DNA of 64,000 nucleotides from a bacterium (GCA_021108215.1 JAIORK010000032.1:1-64000), one strand, 5' to 3'. Positions 45,486 to 55,032 are shown, counted from the first letter of the stretch. Numbers and translations are program-made. Notes: generated by a model from the sequence alone, not told the origin.

Positions 45486-46856
45486 ATGAAATCAACAGAA
45501 GAATTTCTTAAAGATATGTTTATGGCCCGCCGGGCGGCGATGGGGGGCAAGTCTATCGGGGCCTCACCGCCGCAAAGGCTGGTCATATCGTTTGCTGTCA
45601 TTATCGCGCTGGGAGCTTTTTTATTGCTCCTGCCATGGTCAGTGCCCGACAACCAGCCGATCAGTATTATGGATGCCGCGTTTACCGCCACCTCAGCGGT
45701 TTGTGTGACCGGCCTGATTGTTCGTGATACTGCATCAGCATTCACACCCTTTGGGCAGGTCGTGATTGCGCTCTTAATTAAAGTGGGCGGGCTGGGATAT
45801 ATGATTTTAGCCACACTTGCGGCAGTCTTACTGGGTCGGCGTATAGGCGTGAATGAGCGTGCCACCATTAAGCAGGCGCTCAATCTGGATACGGCGGAAG
45901 GCATGGGTAAGTTTCTTCGCAGCGTTTTGATCGTCGGCATCACGGCGGAATTGATTGGCGCGATTGTGATTTCTTTAGCCTACTGGGAGAGCTATCCCCC
46001 GCTGCGCGCGATAGCGCTGGGAGTCTTTCATTCCATTTCCGGGTTTAATAATGCCGGGTTCAGCCTTTTTAGTAATAATTTAATGGGTGAAGGTGCCCGG
46101 CCGTTGGTGGTTGGCTGCATCAGTGCGCTGGTGCTGTTCGGTGGTCTGGGTTTTTTTGTGATACGCGAATTTATGGATATTGCGAACCGGAAACGGAACC
46201 GTCTTTCTCAGCATACCAAACTGGTTTTAATCGCAACTTTTGCGTTGTTGCTTGTCGGTTTTGCCGGTATCTGGATGACCGCCCAAGGGAGCTGGCAAGA
46301 GGCACTGTTTCTTTCCATTAGTTCACGGACCGCAGGATTCAATATTCAGGATACCGGCCGGCTGGCCACCGGGACCCTGTTTTTTCTCATGCCGCTGATG
46401 TTTATCGGGGCATCCCCGGGCGGTACCGGCGGCGGCATCAAGACCACCACGTTTTCCATTATGCTTTTATCCGTCTGGAACACCTTGCGGGGACGGCAGG
46501 ATGTCGTGGCGTTTAAACGGCAGATTATGCCGGAAACAATTTTTAAAGCCATGATGATTATCGTCACCATGGGTTTGATCCTGGTGATGTTTACGTTATT
46601 TTTGGTGGTCTGGGAAAATAAGCAGGTCATTGATATTGCCTTTGAGGTGACCTCGGCATTGGGAACCGTTGGATTATCCACCGGCAATGGCGGGAATTTG
46701 AGTCTTTCCGCATCCTTTTCCGGTGCGGGGAAAGCCATCATTATTGTAGCCATGTTTATCGGAAGGCTGGGACCGCTGACCTTGGGGTTGGCGGCAGCCT
46801 ATCAGTCCCAGCATCCACAATTGAAGTATCCTGAGGGGAGAGTGAGTATCGGATGA
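45486..46856 (+). CDS. TrkH/KtrB-type potassium transporter subunit
   Basis: A 456-aa membrane protein with the four repeated pore segments and selectivity loops: TATSAVCVTGLIVRDT, GFNNAGFSLF, SRTAGFNIQDTG and SALGTVGLSTGN. It moves potassium with a TrkA/KtrA regulatory ring. trkA follows with a 4-bp overlap (46853-46856). The shorter length suits a KtrB rather than a full TrkH. Confidence 0.9.
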   Translation: MKSTEEFLKDMFMARRAAMGGKSIGASPPQRLVISFAVIIALGAFLLLLPWSVPDNQPISIMDAAFTATSAVCVTGLIVRDTASAFTPFGQVVIALLIKVGGLGYMILATLAAVLLGRRIGVNERATIKQALNLDTAEGMGKFLRSVLIVGITAELIGAIVISLAYWESYPPLRAIALGVFHSISGFNNAGFSLFSNNLMGEGARPLVVGCISALVLFGGLGFFVIREFMDIANRKRNRLSQHTKLVLIATFALLLVGFAGIWMTAQGSWQEALFLSISSRTAGFNIQDTGRLATGTLFFLMPLMFIGASPGGTGGGIKTTTFSIMLLSVWNTLRGRQDVVAFKRQIMPETIFKAMMIIVTMGLILVMFTLFLVVWENKQVIDIAFEVTSALGTVGLSTGNGGNLSLSASFSGAGKAIIIVAMFIGRLGPLTLGLAAAYQSQHPQLKYPEGRVSIG

Positions 46857-47668
46857 GTACATCCAAAAAAAAGAAGAACGGAAAAGCAGCAGCCAAACAA
46901 GATCTGGATTGGTTTAAATTTGATGATTGGTTGAAAACCGTGCGGCCGCTTTCAACGCGTATGGAGTCAAAAAAGCGCCGGGCATTTGCCGTATTGGGGC
47001 TGGGCAATTTTGGCCAGCACGTCGCCGAGGCGCTGATTCGGGCACGTATGGAAGTCCTGGCGATTGACAGCAACCCGGAACGGACAGAGGAAATGTCCGA
47101 GATGGTTACCCAGTCGATTACAGCGGACGTGACGGATGTTAAGGCGCTTAAGGCAGCGGGTGTGGATGGCGTGGATTCGGCGATTGTTTCGATCGGAGAA
47201 AGCATCGAAGCTTCGGTCATGGCGGTCATGATTTTAAAGGAACTGGGTGTGCCCGAGGTCATTGCCAAGGCCACCAATCTGTTGCATGCAAAAGTCCTGG
47301 ACAAAGTCGGCGCCGATCGGGTGGTTTTTCCTGAACGGGAAGCGGCCATTGATCTGGTGGGCGAGTTGACGGCAGTCAGTGTTTTGAACTATTTTCAATT
47401 GGCTGAAGGTATTTCAGTGGTCGAGGTCCCGGTGCCGGATGATTTAGTGGGCAAGACTTTGCGCGAGACAGAGTTGCGTAATAAATTTAATGTCAATGTT
47501 ATTGCCCTGAAGCACCGTAAGCTTGAACTTGACAAAGAAGGTGTCGGGCATGAGGAATCCTATTATGATGTTCTGGTCACGGCAGATCACGAAGTCGGCA
47601 AGGATGATACACTGGTCATTGTTGGCCGTGACGAGGATTTGAAAAAGCTCGACCGCCTTCATGAGTAG
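46853..47668 (+). CDS. TrkA/KtrA potassium channel regulatory subunit
   Basis: A 271-aa RCK protein: Lys-rich N-terminal extension (residues ~1-40), RCK_N domain with FAVLGLGNFGQHVAEAL and IDSNPERTEEM, then RCK_C (about residues 190-271). It binds nucleotides and gates the partner pore encoded upstream. The extension of about 40 residues is longer than in typical KtrA. Confidence 0.9.
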   Translation: MSTSKKKKNGKAAAKQDLDWFKFDDWLKTVRPLSTRMESKKRRAFAVLGLGNFGQHVAEALIRARMEVLAIDSNPERTEEMSEMVTQSITADVTDVKALKAAGVDGVDSAIVSIGESIEASVMAVMILKELGVPEVIAKATNLLHAKVLDKVGADRVVFPEREAAIDLVGELTAVSVLNYFQLAEGISVVEVPVPDDLVGKTLRETELRNKFNVNVIALKHRKLELDKEGVGHEESYYDVLVTADHEVGKDDTLVIVGRDEDLKKLDRLHE

Positions 47669-47723
47669 TTGGTCTAAATAGACTTGCCGCGTGTTTCAGT
47701 GCGGGGAAACTGAATATCAATTT

Positions 47724-47775
47724 ACGGGCCATCCGGCATTTCGCTTTGCGAACAGCCGGGCGGCCCGTTTTTTTA
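47724..47775 (+). terminator. Rho-independent terminator after the potassium genes
   Basis: ACGGGCC (47724-47730) pairs with GGCCCGT (47762-47768); inner arms CCGGC and GCCGG extend the stem, followed by a T7 run. Confidence 0.85.
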
Positions 47776-47866
47776 TTTTTATGTCATCCGGTTTAAGCTT
47801 ATTCAATAATAAACGATACTAAAACTAAGCGGAAACGGATCGTCAATTGAATAAGGGAGACGCCAG

Positions 47867-49144
47867 GTGACGACATTGTCGCAGGAAACAGTCCAGGAAA
47901 CAACCCAGCGTGTTTTTGCACCACCCTCACTGCAGGCATTGATACGGGCATTTCAAGAAATGAATAATCAGGATGACTTTGGCATATTGAGCAGTATGGT
48001 ACTGACCATTGCCACGGATCTTTTTCAAGCGCAGGCAGCCACGCTGCTTTTAACCAACCGTATGACCGGTGATTTGGAAATTGCAGCCGTCAAACAGGTT
48101 CCGGAAGAATTTGTGACAGCCTATATGCAGCATCCGGAACGGGCCGGTACGCTGTCTGATTTTTACCGGGGTGGTGTGCCGCCGGAGCAAATACCGCAAC
48201 ATGCTCCTTTGCTCGCACAGCTGGCAGGTGCGGACTACCCCTGGTGCGGGATTTTACCGATTACCATTCGCGGAAAAATAATTGGCTATTTGACGTTGGC
48301 CGACGAAGTTTCGCTGCTGTTAGATGAAGCCACCCGTGAAAAGATGGATTTGTTTATTGAATATATTGCTCAAGGAATTGAAAACGCCTATTTTATTTTT
48401 CAGCTCAAGCAGCAAAATACCCGGTTGGAACGGATGATGACCAAACTCCAAAACACGCAGAACCACTTGAAGCGTACTGAAAAAATGGCGTTGGTGGGAA
48501 AAATTGCCGCAACCGTCGCCCACGAAATAAGAAATCCATTGACCATTATCGGGACCAACCTTCAATTGGTTTTTGACAAAATGGAAGCCGGTCATCCGGA
48601 GCAGAGCCTCTATGAGAGCATGATCAACAAAGTCCGTAATGTAGATCACACGATTAAGGAATTGATGGTGTTTGCCCGTCCTTTGCAGCTTTTACCAAAA
48701 CGGCTGGTACTGGAAAAAACATTGGATCGCGTCATTACTTTTGTGGAGAAAAAATATCAGACCCGGGAGTTGTGTATCATTAAGCAGATTCCGGCAGATA
48801 TGCCGGAAGTGTTTTTAGATGAAGAACAAACGCAGAGGATATTTATCAATTTGCTGTTGAATGCATATCAATTTTTACCCGTCCAGGGGAGTGTTACAAT
48901 TCAGGCAGGTTACCGGCCGGGTGATTCCTGGGTTTCGATGATGGTTGCCGACACGGGCAGCGGGATTGCGCCCGAGCATCTCCAACAGGTGTTTGAACCC
49001 TATTTTACAACCCGCACGGAAGGGAACGGCCTGGGGTTGTTTATGGTAAAACACTTGCTGGAAGAAATGAACGGAACCATCGAAGTCCGGAGCGAACCCC
49101 AATCGGGTGCGAAATTTATTCTCCATCTGCCCATTGCTCGCTGA
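47867..49144 (+). CDS. GAF-domain sensor histidine kinase
   Basis: A 425-aa cytoplasmic kinase: GAF domain (~residues 20-180), coiled coil, H-box ALVGKIAATVAHEIRNPLT (~residues 208-226), N-box NLLLNAYQFL, G-boxes ADTGSGIAPE and EGNGLGLFM. No membrane helices, so it senses an internal signal. Start GTG 47867 has AGGGAG upstream. No response regulator lies next to it; the neighbouring kinase is convergent. Confidence 0.85.
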   Translation: MTTLSQETVQETTQRVFAPPSLQALIRAFQEMNNQDDFGILSSMVLTIATDLFQAQAATLLLTNRMTGDLEIAAVKQVPEEFVTAYMQHPERAGTLSDFYRGGVPPEQIPQHAPLLAQLAGADYPWCGILPITIRGKIIGYLTLADEVSLLLDEATREKMDLFIEYIAQGIENAYFIFQLKQQNTRLERMMTKLQNTQNHLKRTEKMALVGKIAATVAHEIRNPLTIIGTNLQLVFDKMEAGHPEQSLYESMINKVRNVDHTIKELMVFARPLQLLPKRLVLEKTLDRVITFVEKKYQTRELCIIKQIPADMPEVFLDEEQTQRIFINLLLNAYQFLPVQGSVTIQAGYRPGDSWVSMMVADTGSGIAPEHLQQVFEPYFTTRTEGNGLGLFMVKHLLEEMNGTIEVRSEPQSGAKFILHLPIAR

Positions 49145-49218
49145 CACAATAAGCAGGGCACCCTACCACATATTACAAATCAAGGCGAACAGGGGTTTAT
49201 AACGAGCCAACATCATCT

Positions 49219-49331
49219 CACCACGGGGCACACGGAGTTCACTGAGAAATCAATATGACAGGACAAAAATTTGTTTATTTTAGGTTTTATTTTAAAAAGG
49301 ACTTTCTCCGTGTTCCCCGTGCGCTCCGTGG
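49219..49331. repeat. Imperfect inverted repeat of CCACGG-type
   Basis: CACCACGGGGCACACGGAG (49219-49237) and CTCCGTG...CGCTCCGTGG (49306-49331) are imperfect inverted relatives. It lies between the two convergent kinase genes; the rest of this gap has no gene. Confidence 0.4.
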
Positions 49332-49409
49332 TTAATTAAATTATTTTTATATAGTCATTGGTATGAGAAAAAGGCACTGCACGCAAACAGAAAAAGAAAT
49401 GAATATGAT

Positions 49410-50549
49410 TTAGTCAGTGTTCGGAATATCAAGTGTATTAAACGGTAAGGTGAAGCAAAAACAGGCCCCGTCGTCCTGCGGCGGTGCCGGCGAGATGACC
49501 TCCAATGTGCCGCCATGTGCTTTGATGGCCAGTTTGCTAAATGCCAGTCCGAGTCCGGTACCTGAGTATTGTTTATCATCTTTGTTCACGCGTGAAAACA
49601 GTTCGAATATTTTGAGGTGGTATTGCCGGGGAATCACAGGTCCCCGGTTGGTGACGGCTATCTGGACCGATGTTGCCAGACGCTCAACGCTGAGGGTGAT
49701 CGCTTGGTTTTTTGAGGAATACTTAATCGCATTGTTTAAAAGATTATTAATCACCCGCTCAATGATTTGGATATCGATCTGTAAATCAAGCGTGGGTTCG
49801 GGTGGCTGAAAATCAAACCTCAGATTTTTTTGTGTAACAGTTTGCTTCATCATGTCAATGCTGGTGTGGATGACTTTAATTAAGTTAACCTGTTCGGATT
49901 TTAACTTAAATTCCTTGGTTTTCATACGGCTGATCATAAGGAACTCCTCGATCATGGAGAGCAGTTTGATGCCGTGCCCGTGTGAGTTTTTCAGCAGGCA
50001 ATGAATATCCTGCGGCAGAGTGTAGTCGTTTTTTTTGAAAAGGGTTAGTGTGCCCAAAATAGCGGTTAAGGGGTTCTTCATGTCATGCACAACCATGTGC
50101 ATGAGCGCTTCTTTGGTTTCGTCCAGTTCTTTGAGCTGCTGTGCCTGTTCCTCCAACAGACGATTGGCGGTTTCCAGATTTTGATTGGTTACTTCCAGTT
50201 TGACATTTGTAATGCCCAATTCGCGGGTTCGTTCCTTAACTTTGTATTCCAAATTCTTGTTGAGGTTGATGAGCTCAAGATTTTGCATCAGGGATTCATC
50301 CACCATATGATCATTTTCTTTTTGTGAAAAAGAAAGCCCTTCCTTGAGTTGGCGGATGCGGGCGGTATAGTGAAGCAAGAGGGTCTGCAAAGCCTGCCCG
50401 GAATCGATCTCCTTGAGATTGACGGAACACGTTAAACCGGCATGCGGCGATTGGAGAAGTTTCTCGGGATTGAAATCATCAATTGAAACAGTGTCCGATG
50501 CTGTTGGGATACCATCGTCCATTTTTTCGGGATGATCCGCTTGCGGCAT
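49410..50549 (-). CDS. Sensor histidine kinase
   Basis: A 379-aa soluble kinase: N-terminal region with a long coiled coil (~residues 55-150), H-box HMVVHDMKNPLTAILGT, N-box VINNLLNNAIKYSS, G-boxes TNRGPVIPRQ and SGTGLGLAFS. HATPase is complete. The start at 50549 has AGGTGAC upstream; the frame to 50591 would begin inside an inverted repeat. The partner is unknown. Confidence 0.85.
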   Translation of the reverse strand: MPQADHPEKMDDGIPTASDTVSIDDFNPEKLLQSPHAGLTCSVNLKEIDSGQALQTLLLHYTARIRQLKEGLSFSQKENDHMVDESLMQNLELINLNKNLEYKVKERTRELGITNVKLEVTNQNLETANRLLEEQAQQLKELDETKEALMHMVVHDMKNPLTAILGTLTLFKKNDYTLPQDIHCLLKNSHGHGIKLLSMIEEFLMISRMKTKEFKLKSEQVNLIKVIHTSIDMMKQTVTQKNLRFDFQPPEPTLDLQIDIQIIERVINNLLNNAIKYSSKNQAITLSVERLATSVQIAVTNRGPVIPRQYHLKIFELFSRVNKDDKQYSGTGLGLAFSKLAIKAHGGTLEVISPAPPQDDGACFCFTLPFNTLDIPNTD

Positions 50550-50577
50550 GAAAGTCACCTGCCTGTCTATTTTTCCT

Positions 50578-50720
50578 GGGAGCGTGAGCATTTAGTCTGC
50601 TTTTTTAAATTTTTGAACAATTGAACAATAGAAAATAGACCGCAATTGAGTTTTTTCTCTTGCTCTTTTGTTCTATTCTCAATTGCTCCGGAGTGTGAGC
50701 GACTAAATGCTCACACTCCT
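50578..50720. repeat. 143-bp inverted-repeat element
   Basis: The left end 50578-50597 (GGGAGCGTGAGCATTTAGTC) and the right end 50701-50720 (GACTAAATGCTCACACTCCT) are inverted copies with two mismatches; a GAGTGTGAGC/GCTCACACTC hairpin sits at 50691-50718. It lies just upstream of the kinase gene. The interior has no gene. Confidence 0.55.
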
Positions 50721-50854
50721 AGTATCGGCCGGATTGTATTGGAATAAAGAGTGTTAGAGATGTTTTTCAGTGATCAATGCGTTGTTAATATTTATGGAAA
50801 ACATTCCATACTTTTCCCTGGGAAATTATGGAATTAAATCCCCAGTTGTCTGAG

Positions 50855-50884
50855 TTGAAAAACCGGGTCTGGCGCCACTATAAT
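50855..50884 (+). promoter_or_regulatory. Promoter of the methyltransferase/radical-SAM cluster
   Basis: TTGAAA (50855-50860) and TATAAT (50879-50884) are 18 bp apart, ~100 nt ahead of the small ORF at 50992. TATGGAA-AACA-TTCCATA (50793-50810) upstream is a possible operator hairpin. Confidence 0.6.
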
Positions 50885-50991
50885 ATCCTTGAATTTAAAG
50901 GGATTTAGAAGTGCGGACAAGGTGTTTTTGGCCCGAAAGTTGCTTTAAATAATAGTAACCAAGAACACATTACCATAGCAAGGGGGGGGTT

Positions 50992-51183
50992 ATGCGATCA
51001 CTTTCCTATAAGACGCTTATTTGGCGTTCCAGTTGGTTCAAGCAAAACTGCTCACAATCACCGGCGCTTTGGGATAAAGACACTGAGTGCGGGACGGCAA
51101 TACGGGAGAACACGTGTTTGCTTGAAGAAAAGCAGTCACACGCTAAAAAAGGATTTTTGAATTGGTTTAAACGGGGGACTTAG
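50992..51183 (+). CDS. Small 63-aa peptide upstream of methyltransferases
   Basis: A 63-aa product with Trp11, Trp15, Trp27 and Cys20, Cys33, Cys42, no signal peptide and no family recognised. AGGGGGGGG precedes ATG 50992 and a good promoter lies ~110 bp upstream. It ends 46 bp before the methyltransferase start at 51230. It could be a precursor peptide modified by the downstream enzymes, but could equally be a leader ORF or chance frame. Confidence 0.45.
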   Translation: MRSLSYKTLIWRSSWFKQNCSQSPALWDKDTECGTAIRENTCLLEEKQSHAKKGFLNWFKRGT

Positions 51184-51229
51184 CAGTAAACGTTGGATGA
51201 ACCACACTACAAGTAAGGATATTACTTAT

Positions 51230-52162
51230 ATGCTATCGACAACGCAGCAAAATTGTTTGGATATGACGCCCTATGCCGGGCAGGTTGAGATGCATCCCAT
51301 TCGTAATCGGAAAGAATTTGAAGCATATTTCCAAAAGGTTGCTTCGTCCCGCATGGCCCTGGAAGCACAAATTGCGCAATCCGGCAAAGACCGTCTGCAA
51401 TGGCTGGTATCTGGATATTGCGAAGTTTGCGAAACCAAAGGACTGTTTGTCATGGACTGGCAGTATTCGGACCAGCAGACACCCAATTTTCGTGAGCGCT
51501 TACTCTGTACCCGCTGTAAAATGAATAATCGGCAACGGTTTGCACTGCGCTTTTTAAAAGAAGAAGTCCGGTTGTCGGGACATGAAGATTTTGTCATATA
51601 TCTTTATGAGCAGGTAACGCCTTTTTACCGGTTTGTAAAAAATCACTTTAAGGATATCCGGATTATTGGGAGTGAATATTTTGGTTTTGAGTACACCTCC
51701 GGCCGGATTATAAAGGGCATCCGGCATGAGGATGCCATGGCCCTGAGTTTTCCGGATGCAAGTATTGATATTATTATGTCCAATGATGTATATGAACATG
51801 TTCCGCAGTATATACAGGCATTGGCCGAGGCCGGGCGGGTAATCAAGCCGGGCGGGAAACTAATTTTTTCCATCCCATTTTATGCTGCGCGTGAGCAAAG
51901 CGAATTGCGGGCAGTTCTTGAAAACGGCGAGGTTAAACATTTGCTTCCCGAACAGTATCACGGGAATCCGTTTCTTGTTAAAGGATCGCTGGTCTTTAAT
52001 GATTTCGGATGGGATGTTTTGGAGGCTTGCCGACAAAATGGTTTTGATGATGCGTATGCATTGGCCTATTACAGTCCGTATCACGGGTATGTAGGCAATG
52101 GGGGTCAAATCGTATTTGTTGCGCAAAAAAAATCGGGGTTGCTTCAGAAAGGGACGGCATAG
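51230..52162 (+). CDS. Class I SAM methyltransferase with an N-terminal zinc-ribbon-like domain
   Basis: A 310-aa protein: CEVCETKG (N-terminal half) and CTRCKMNNRQR form a CxxC...CxxC pair that could bind zinc, and the C-terminal half is a methyltransferase domain (SIDIIMSNDVYEHVPQY, EAGRVIKPGGKLIFSIP). AAGGAT precedes ATG 51230; ATG 51197 gives 11 more residues but has no site. Substrate unknown; such two-part proteins appear in cell-surface and natural-product clusters. Confidence 0.75.
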   Translation: MLSTTQQNCLDMTPYAGQVEMHPIRNRKEFEAYFQKVASSRMALEAQIAQSGKDRLQWLVSGYCEVCETKGLFVMDWQYSDQQTPNFRERLLCTRCKMNNRQRFALRFLKEEVRLSGHEDFVIYLYEQVTPFYRFVKNHFKDIRIIGSEYFGFEYTSGRIIKGIRHEDAMALSFPDASIDIIMSNDVYEHVPQYIQALAEAGRVIKPGGKLIFSIPFYAAREQSELRAVLENGEVKHLLPEQYHGNPFLVKGSLVFNDFGWDVLEACRQNGFDDAYALAYYSPYHGYVGNGGQIVFVAQKKSGLLQKGTA

Positions 52163-53910
52163 TGGAAGCGGTTCTGCCGGATCATCTCACGCCATTAGTC
52201 GGGGAATTCGCCTGGCATACCCTGGTCGTGGACCCGCGCATTGCGGCGGAAAGCCTGCGGCATTTCAATTTGGTAAAAAGCACACTTGATCAGCACAGCG
52301 TATATACCGGCGAATCTCTGCATATTCTTGAATTGGCTTGTTATGCCCATACCACAGGATATGATTTGGCTCGCGAGCTGGGTGCCCAAGTTACTCTGTT
52401 TGAGCTCTCCCGGCACACGCTTAGCAAAGGACGCGAGTTGGCCGGCAGGGGTGAAACACAAATTAATCCGCGGTTGGTGGTCGGTGATTTTCACCAATTG
52501 CCGTTTGAGGATGATTCTTTTAATTATGTTTTCATTTGTTCAGCACTGCATCATACCTGGCGGTTTGAGCGTGTGCTGGAAGAAATGATGCGGGTCTTGG
52601 CACCAGGCGGGTTGGTTTTTTTGGAAAACGAACCAACCCACCGGGGATTTTGTTTCTACAAATTTCGCTGTAACCGGCCGCATGAATTCACACCCTTTGA
52701 ATATGAACTGGAAAAACTCGGCATTATCCGAACCATTGCAGAACCCTATCTGGGCAGCCGCCCGGAGTCGCTCTTCGGTATGATTGAGAACCAAAATATG
52801 CCCTTGGGACAGATCGTGACAACCATCGGTAATGCATGTGATCTGGTCGGGCTGGGTTTGTTTCCGGAAACAGTGATGGGCAAACTGGAGCATCGCTGGC
52901 TGCAAAATCGCTTTGCCGGCGCCGCGATGCTGAAAAAAGATATTATCGAAAACTTACAAGAACGGATTGTTGAAGCGAAAAAATATTATACCGAGGCGGA
53001 GGCAGGAATGGGGTTTTCGCTGCCCGCCGAAGATGAAGTCGCGGCGATGGCAGACGGGGTCAGTCAAGCTATTGCCGGATTGCAGGGAAATCCGAATACA
53101 CTCGGATTTAGAATGGGATTGTCTGAAATTTTCGGGGCGCCATTACAATTGATTGCACGCAAACGGGATGGCCGTCAGTGCGACCCCAATAGTCCTCGGA
53201 TTTTGGATAAACCCATGGCAGAGAAAGAAATTACGGTGAGGTTCCCGGCGAGTCATTTTCAGGACAAGGCAGCGGCCTTCAACCAACGCCATAACATGGA
53301 AAAGGATATTTATAATGGATTTTCTCCTCTGGTTCGGAAAGTACTCACACAAAAATCCTTGATTCCCGAGCTGGTCCACGATCAACTGTCAGGATTACAG
53401 GAAATATTTTCCGAGCAGGCATGGTGCCTTACAGAAGGTGAGTACGATTTAATTGCTATGGAAAATATTTCGCATCATTTGATTTCCATTACCAACCGGC
53501 AAAATAAAACCCAGTTACAATTACCCATGTCACATGCGGCAGGAGACCAATTTGTTTTATTGCTGCGGATTCATTGTGAATTGGAGGACAAAGATTATTT
53601 TAACCTCAAGCTCCAATGCGGGGATCGGGTGTTGGATGGACATGCGGTTTATAAAACCGAAAGTATCTTATGCCAAAGTGTTCTTTCGCGTCAGGAGATT
53701 GAACAGGCAGAGCAAGCAATTCAACTAACGCTTACGGGCATACGGCAGGTAGGGAACGGTCGCGACCGTCCCCTACTTTATCGGATTGCCATTTCGTATG
53801 CCGGATTGTTTGAAATGAAAGCAGAAAATTTTTCGCAAACAGAGCAGCAGGAAACAGTGTTTGAAGAATCTGTTCACGACAAGGATGATGTAAGGAATTA
53901 TTATGCCTGA
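52162..53910 (+). CDS. Methyltransferase with a long C-terminal domain
   Basis: A 582-aa protein. Residues ~40-170 are a class I SAM methyltransferase domain (ILELACYAHTTGYDLARELGA, VVGDFHQLPFEDDSFNYVF, RVLAPGGLVFLENEP). The remaining ~400 residues are not recognised. The start GTG 52162 overlaps the stop of the previous gene. A 28-bp palindrome sits in frame at 53749-53776 and adds about nine residues. The radical-SAM gene overlaps its end by 8 bp. Confidence 0.72.
   Translation: MEAVLPDHLTPLVGEFAWHTLVVDPRIAAESLRHFNLVKSTLDQHSVYTGESLHILELACYAHTTGYDLARELGAQVTLFELSRHTLSKGRELAGRGETQINPRLVVGDFHQLPFEDDSFNYVFICSALHHTWRFERVLEEMMRVLAPGGLVFLENEPTHRGFCFYKFRCNRPHEFTPFEYELEKLGIIRTIAEPYLGSRPESLFGMIENQNMPLGQIVTTIGNACDLVGLGLFPETVMGKLEHRWLQNRFAGAAMLKKDIIENLQERIVEAKKYYTEAEAGMGFSLPAEDEVAAMADGVSQAIAGLQGNPNTLGFRMGLSEIFGAPLQLIARKRDGRQCDPNSPRILDKPMAEKEITVRFPASHFQDKAAAFNQRHNMEKDIYNGFSPLVRKVLTQKSLIPELVHDQLSGLQEIFSEQAWCLTEGEYDLIAMENISHHLISITNRQNKTQLQLPMSHAAGDQFVLLLRIHCELEDKDYFNLKLQCGDRVLDGHAVYKTESILCQSVLSRQEIEQAEQAIQLTLTGIRQVGNGRDRPLLYRIAISYAGLFEMKAENFSQTEQQETVFEESVHDKDDVRNYYA
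53749..53776. repeat. 28-bp palindrome inside a coding sequence, copy 2
   Basis: Matches the intergenic palindrome at 43154-43181 except for one base (T to C in the right half). It keeps the reading frame and codes for VGNGRDRPLL-like residues. Confidence 0.75.
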
Positions 53911-54877
53911 TGAAACGTTTGTTTATTATATTGAAGTTGCAGGTGTCTGCAATCTTCGGTGCCCTTCATGCCCCAATGGGAACAGCCCAAAGCAGCTGCG
54001 CAATCCAATGTATATGTCGATAGAGATGTATTCTGAAATTTTACAGAAAATTATAAAAGAGAAACCCGCAGAAAAAATTCTGATCTATTTATTGAACTGG
54101 GGTGAACCCACGCTTCATCCTGAATTACCGCGGTTGATTACCCTGGCAAATGAAGTTGGTTTGTCACCCCATTTGTCCAGCAACCTCGCAGCACCCAAAA
54201 ATCTTGAAGCCATGGTAAAAGCGTATCCTGCATCCTTGCGTATTTCTCTTTCCGGGTATTGGCCGCAAACATATCAAATAACGCATGCCGGCGGCGATAT
54301 CGAACAGGTCAGAGAAAACGCCATGAAAGTTGCCCGGTACCGGGAGAAACATGATGCGCGGTTCCCGGTGCAGATCTGTTATCACAAGTACACACATAAT
54401 ATGGAAGGTGATTACATCCGTATGCAAGCCATGGCGCATGAACTCAATTTTGAGTTTGTCCCGCTTTGGGCATTTTATGCGCCCCTGGAAAAATACTTGA
54501 GTGCGGTGGAAGGGCCGTTTGACCCCGGGGAGCAGGCATTGCTGGATTTACTGCTGATTAAACCACATGAAGCCCAAGCTGTGGCATTACCCTATCGTAA
54601 ACTTTATCCCGATTGCCCCTTGCGCTCTCAACAGACGGCCATCAATAGTGACGGCTCTGTGGCACTATGCTGCGCAGTGTATGACAAAAAGTATGATCTG
54701 GCCGGTTCTTTTCTCGACCAATCCCACCAGACCCTCCAGCAGCAGAAATACAGCCATCCATTTTGCCAACGCTGCATGGCAGCCTGCGGCGATCTTTATT
54801 ACCTCTATACAGGCAAAGAAGAATTAGACGCCATTGCGCGGCGTCGCCTGGAACCCCAAACCGCTGCTGTTTCGTAG
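53903..54877 (+). CDS. Radical-SAM/SPASM domain protein
   Basis: A 324-aa radical-SAM enzyme: cluster motif CNLRCPSC near residues 15-22, LNWGEPTLHPEL for SAM binding, and C-terminal SPASM Cys residues (CPLRSQQTAI, VALCCAVYDK, CQRCMAACGD). SPASM proteins often modify peptides or install cross-links. It ends the cluster 50992-54877 with two methyltransferases and a small peptide; ATG 53903 overlaps the previous gene by 8 bp. Confidence 0.78.
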   Translation: MPDETFVYYIEVAGVCNLRCPSCPNGNSPKQLRNPMYMSIEMYSEILQKIIKEKPAEKILIYLLNWGEPTLHPELPRLITLANEVGLSPHLSSNLAAPKNLEAMVKAYPASLRISLSGYWPQTYQITHAGGDIEQVRENAMKVARYREKHDARFPVQICYHKYTHNMEGDYIRMQAMAHELNFEFVPLWAFYAPLEKYLSAVEGPFDPGEQALLDLLLIKPHEAQAVALPYRKLYPDCPLRSQQTAINSDGSVALCCAVYDKKYDLAGSFLDQSHQTLQQQKYSHPFCQRCMAACGDLYYLYTGKEELDAIARRRLEPQTAAVS

Positions 54878-54976
54878 AAATCAACCTGTTTATCGAGAGT
54901 ACGGGACGTAGTTCGGTAATATGGTAATAGAAATACTGTGGAATTTCTTGGTATTTGGGAGAGTTTACATAATCCT

Positions 54977-55012
54977 ACTTTTAATTATGGCGAATTCGCC
55001 ATAATTAAAAGT
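54977..55012. repeat. 36-bp perfect palindrome
   Basis: Centre GGCGAATTCGCC; arms ACTTTTAATTAT and ATAATTAAAAGT. Perfect over 36 bases. No gene lies in 54878-55257. Confidence 0.75.
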
Positions 55013-55032
55013 CAAACGGGATTAAACAATTA

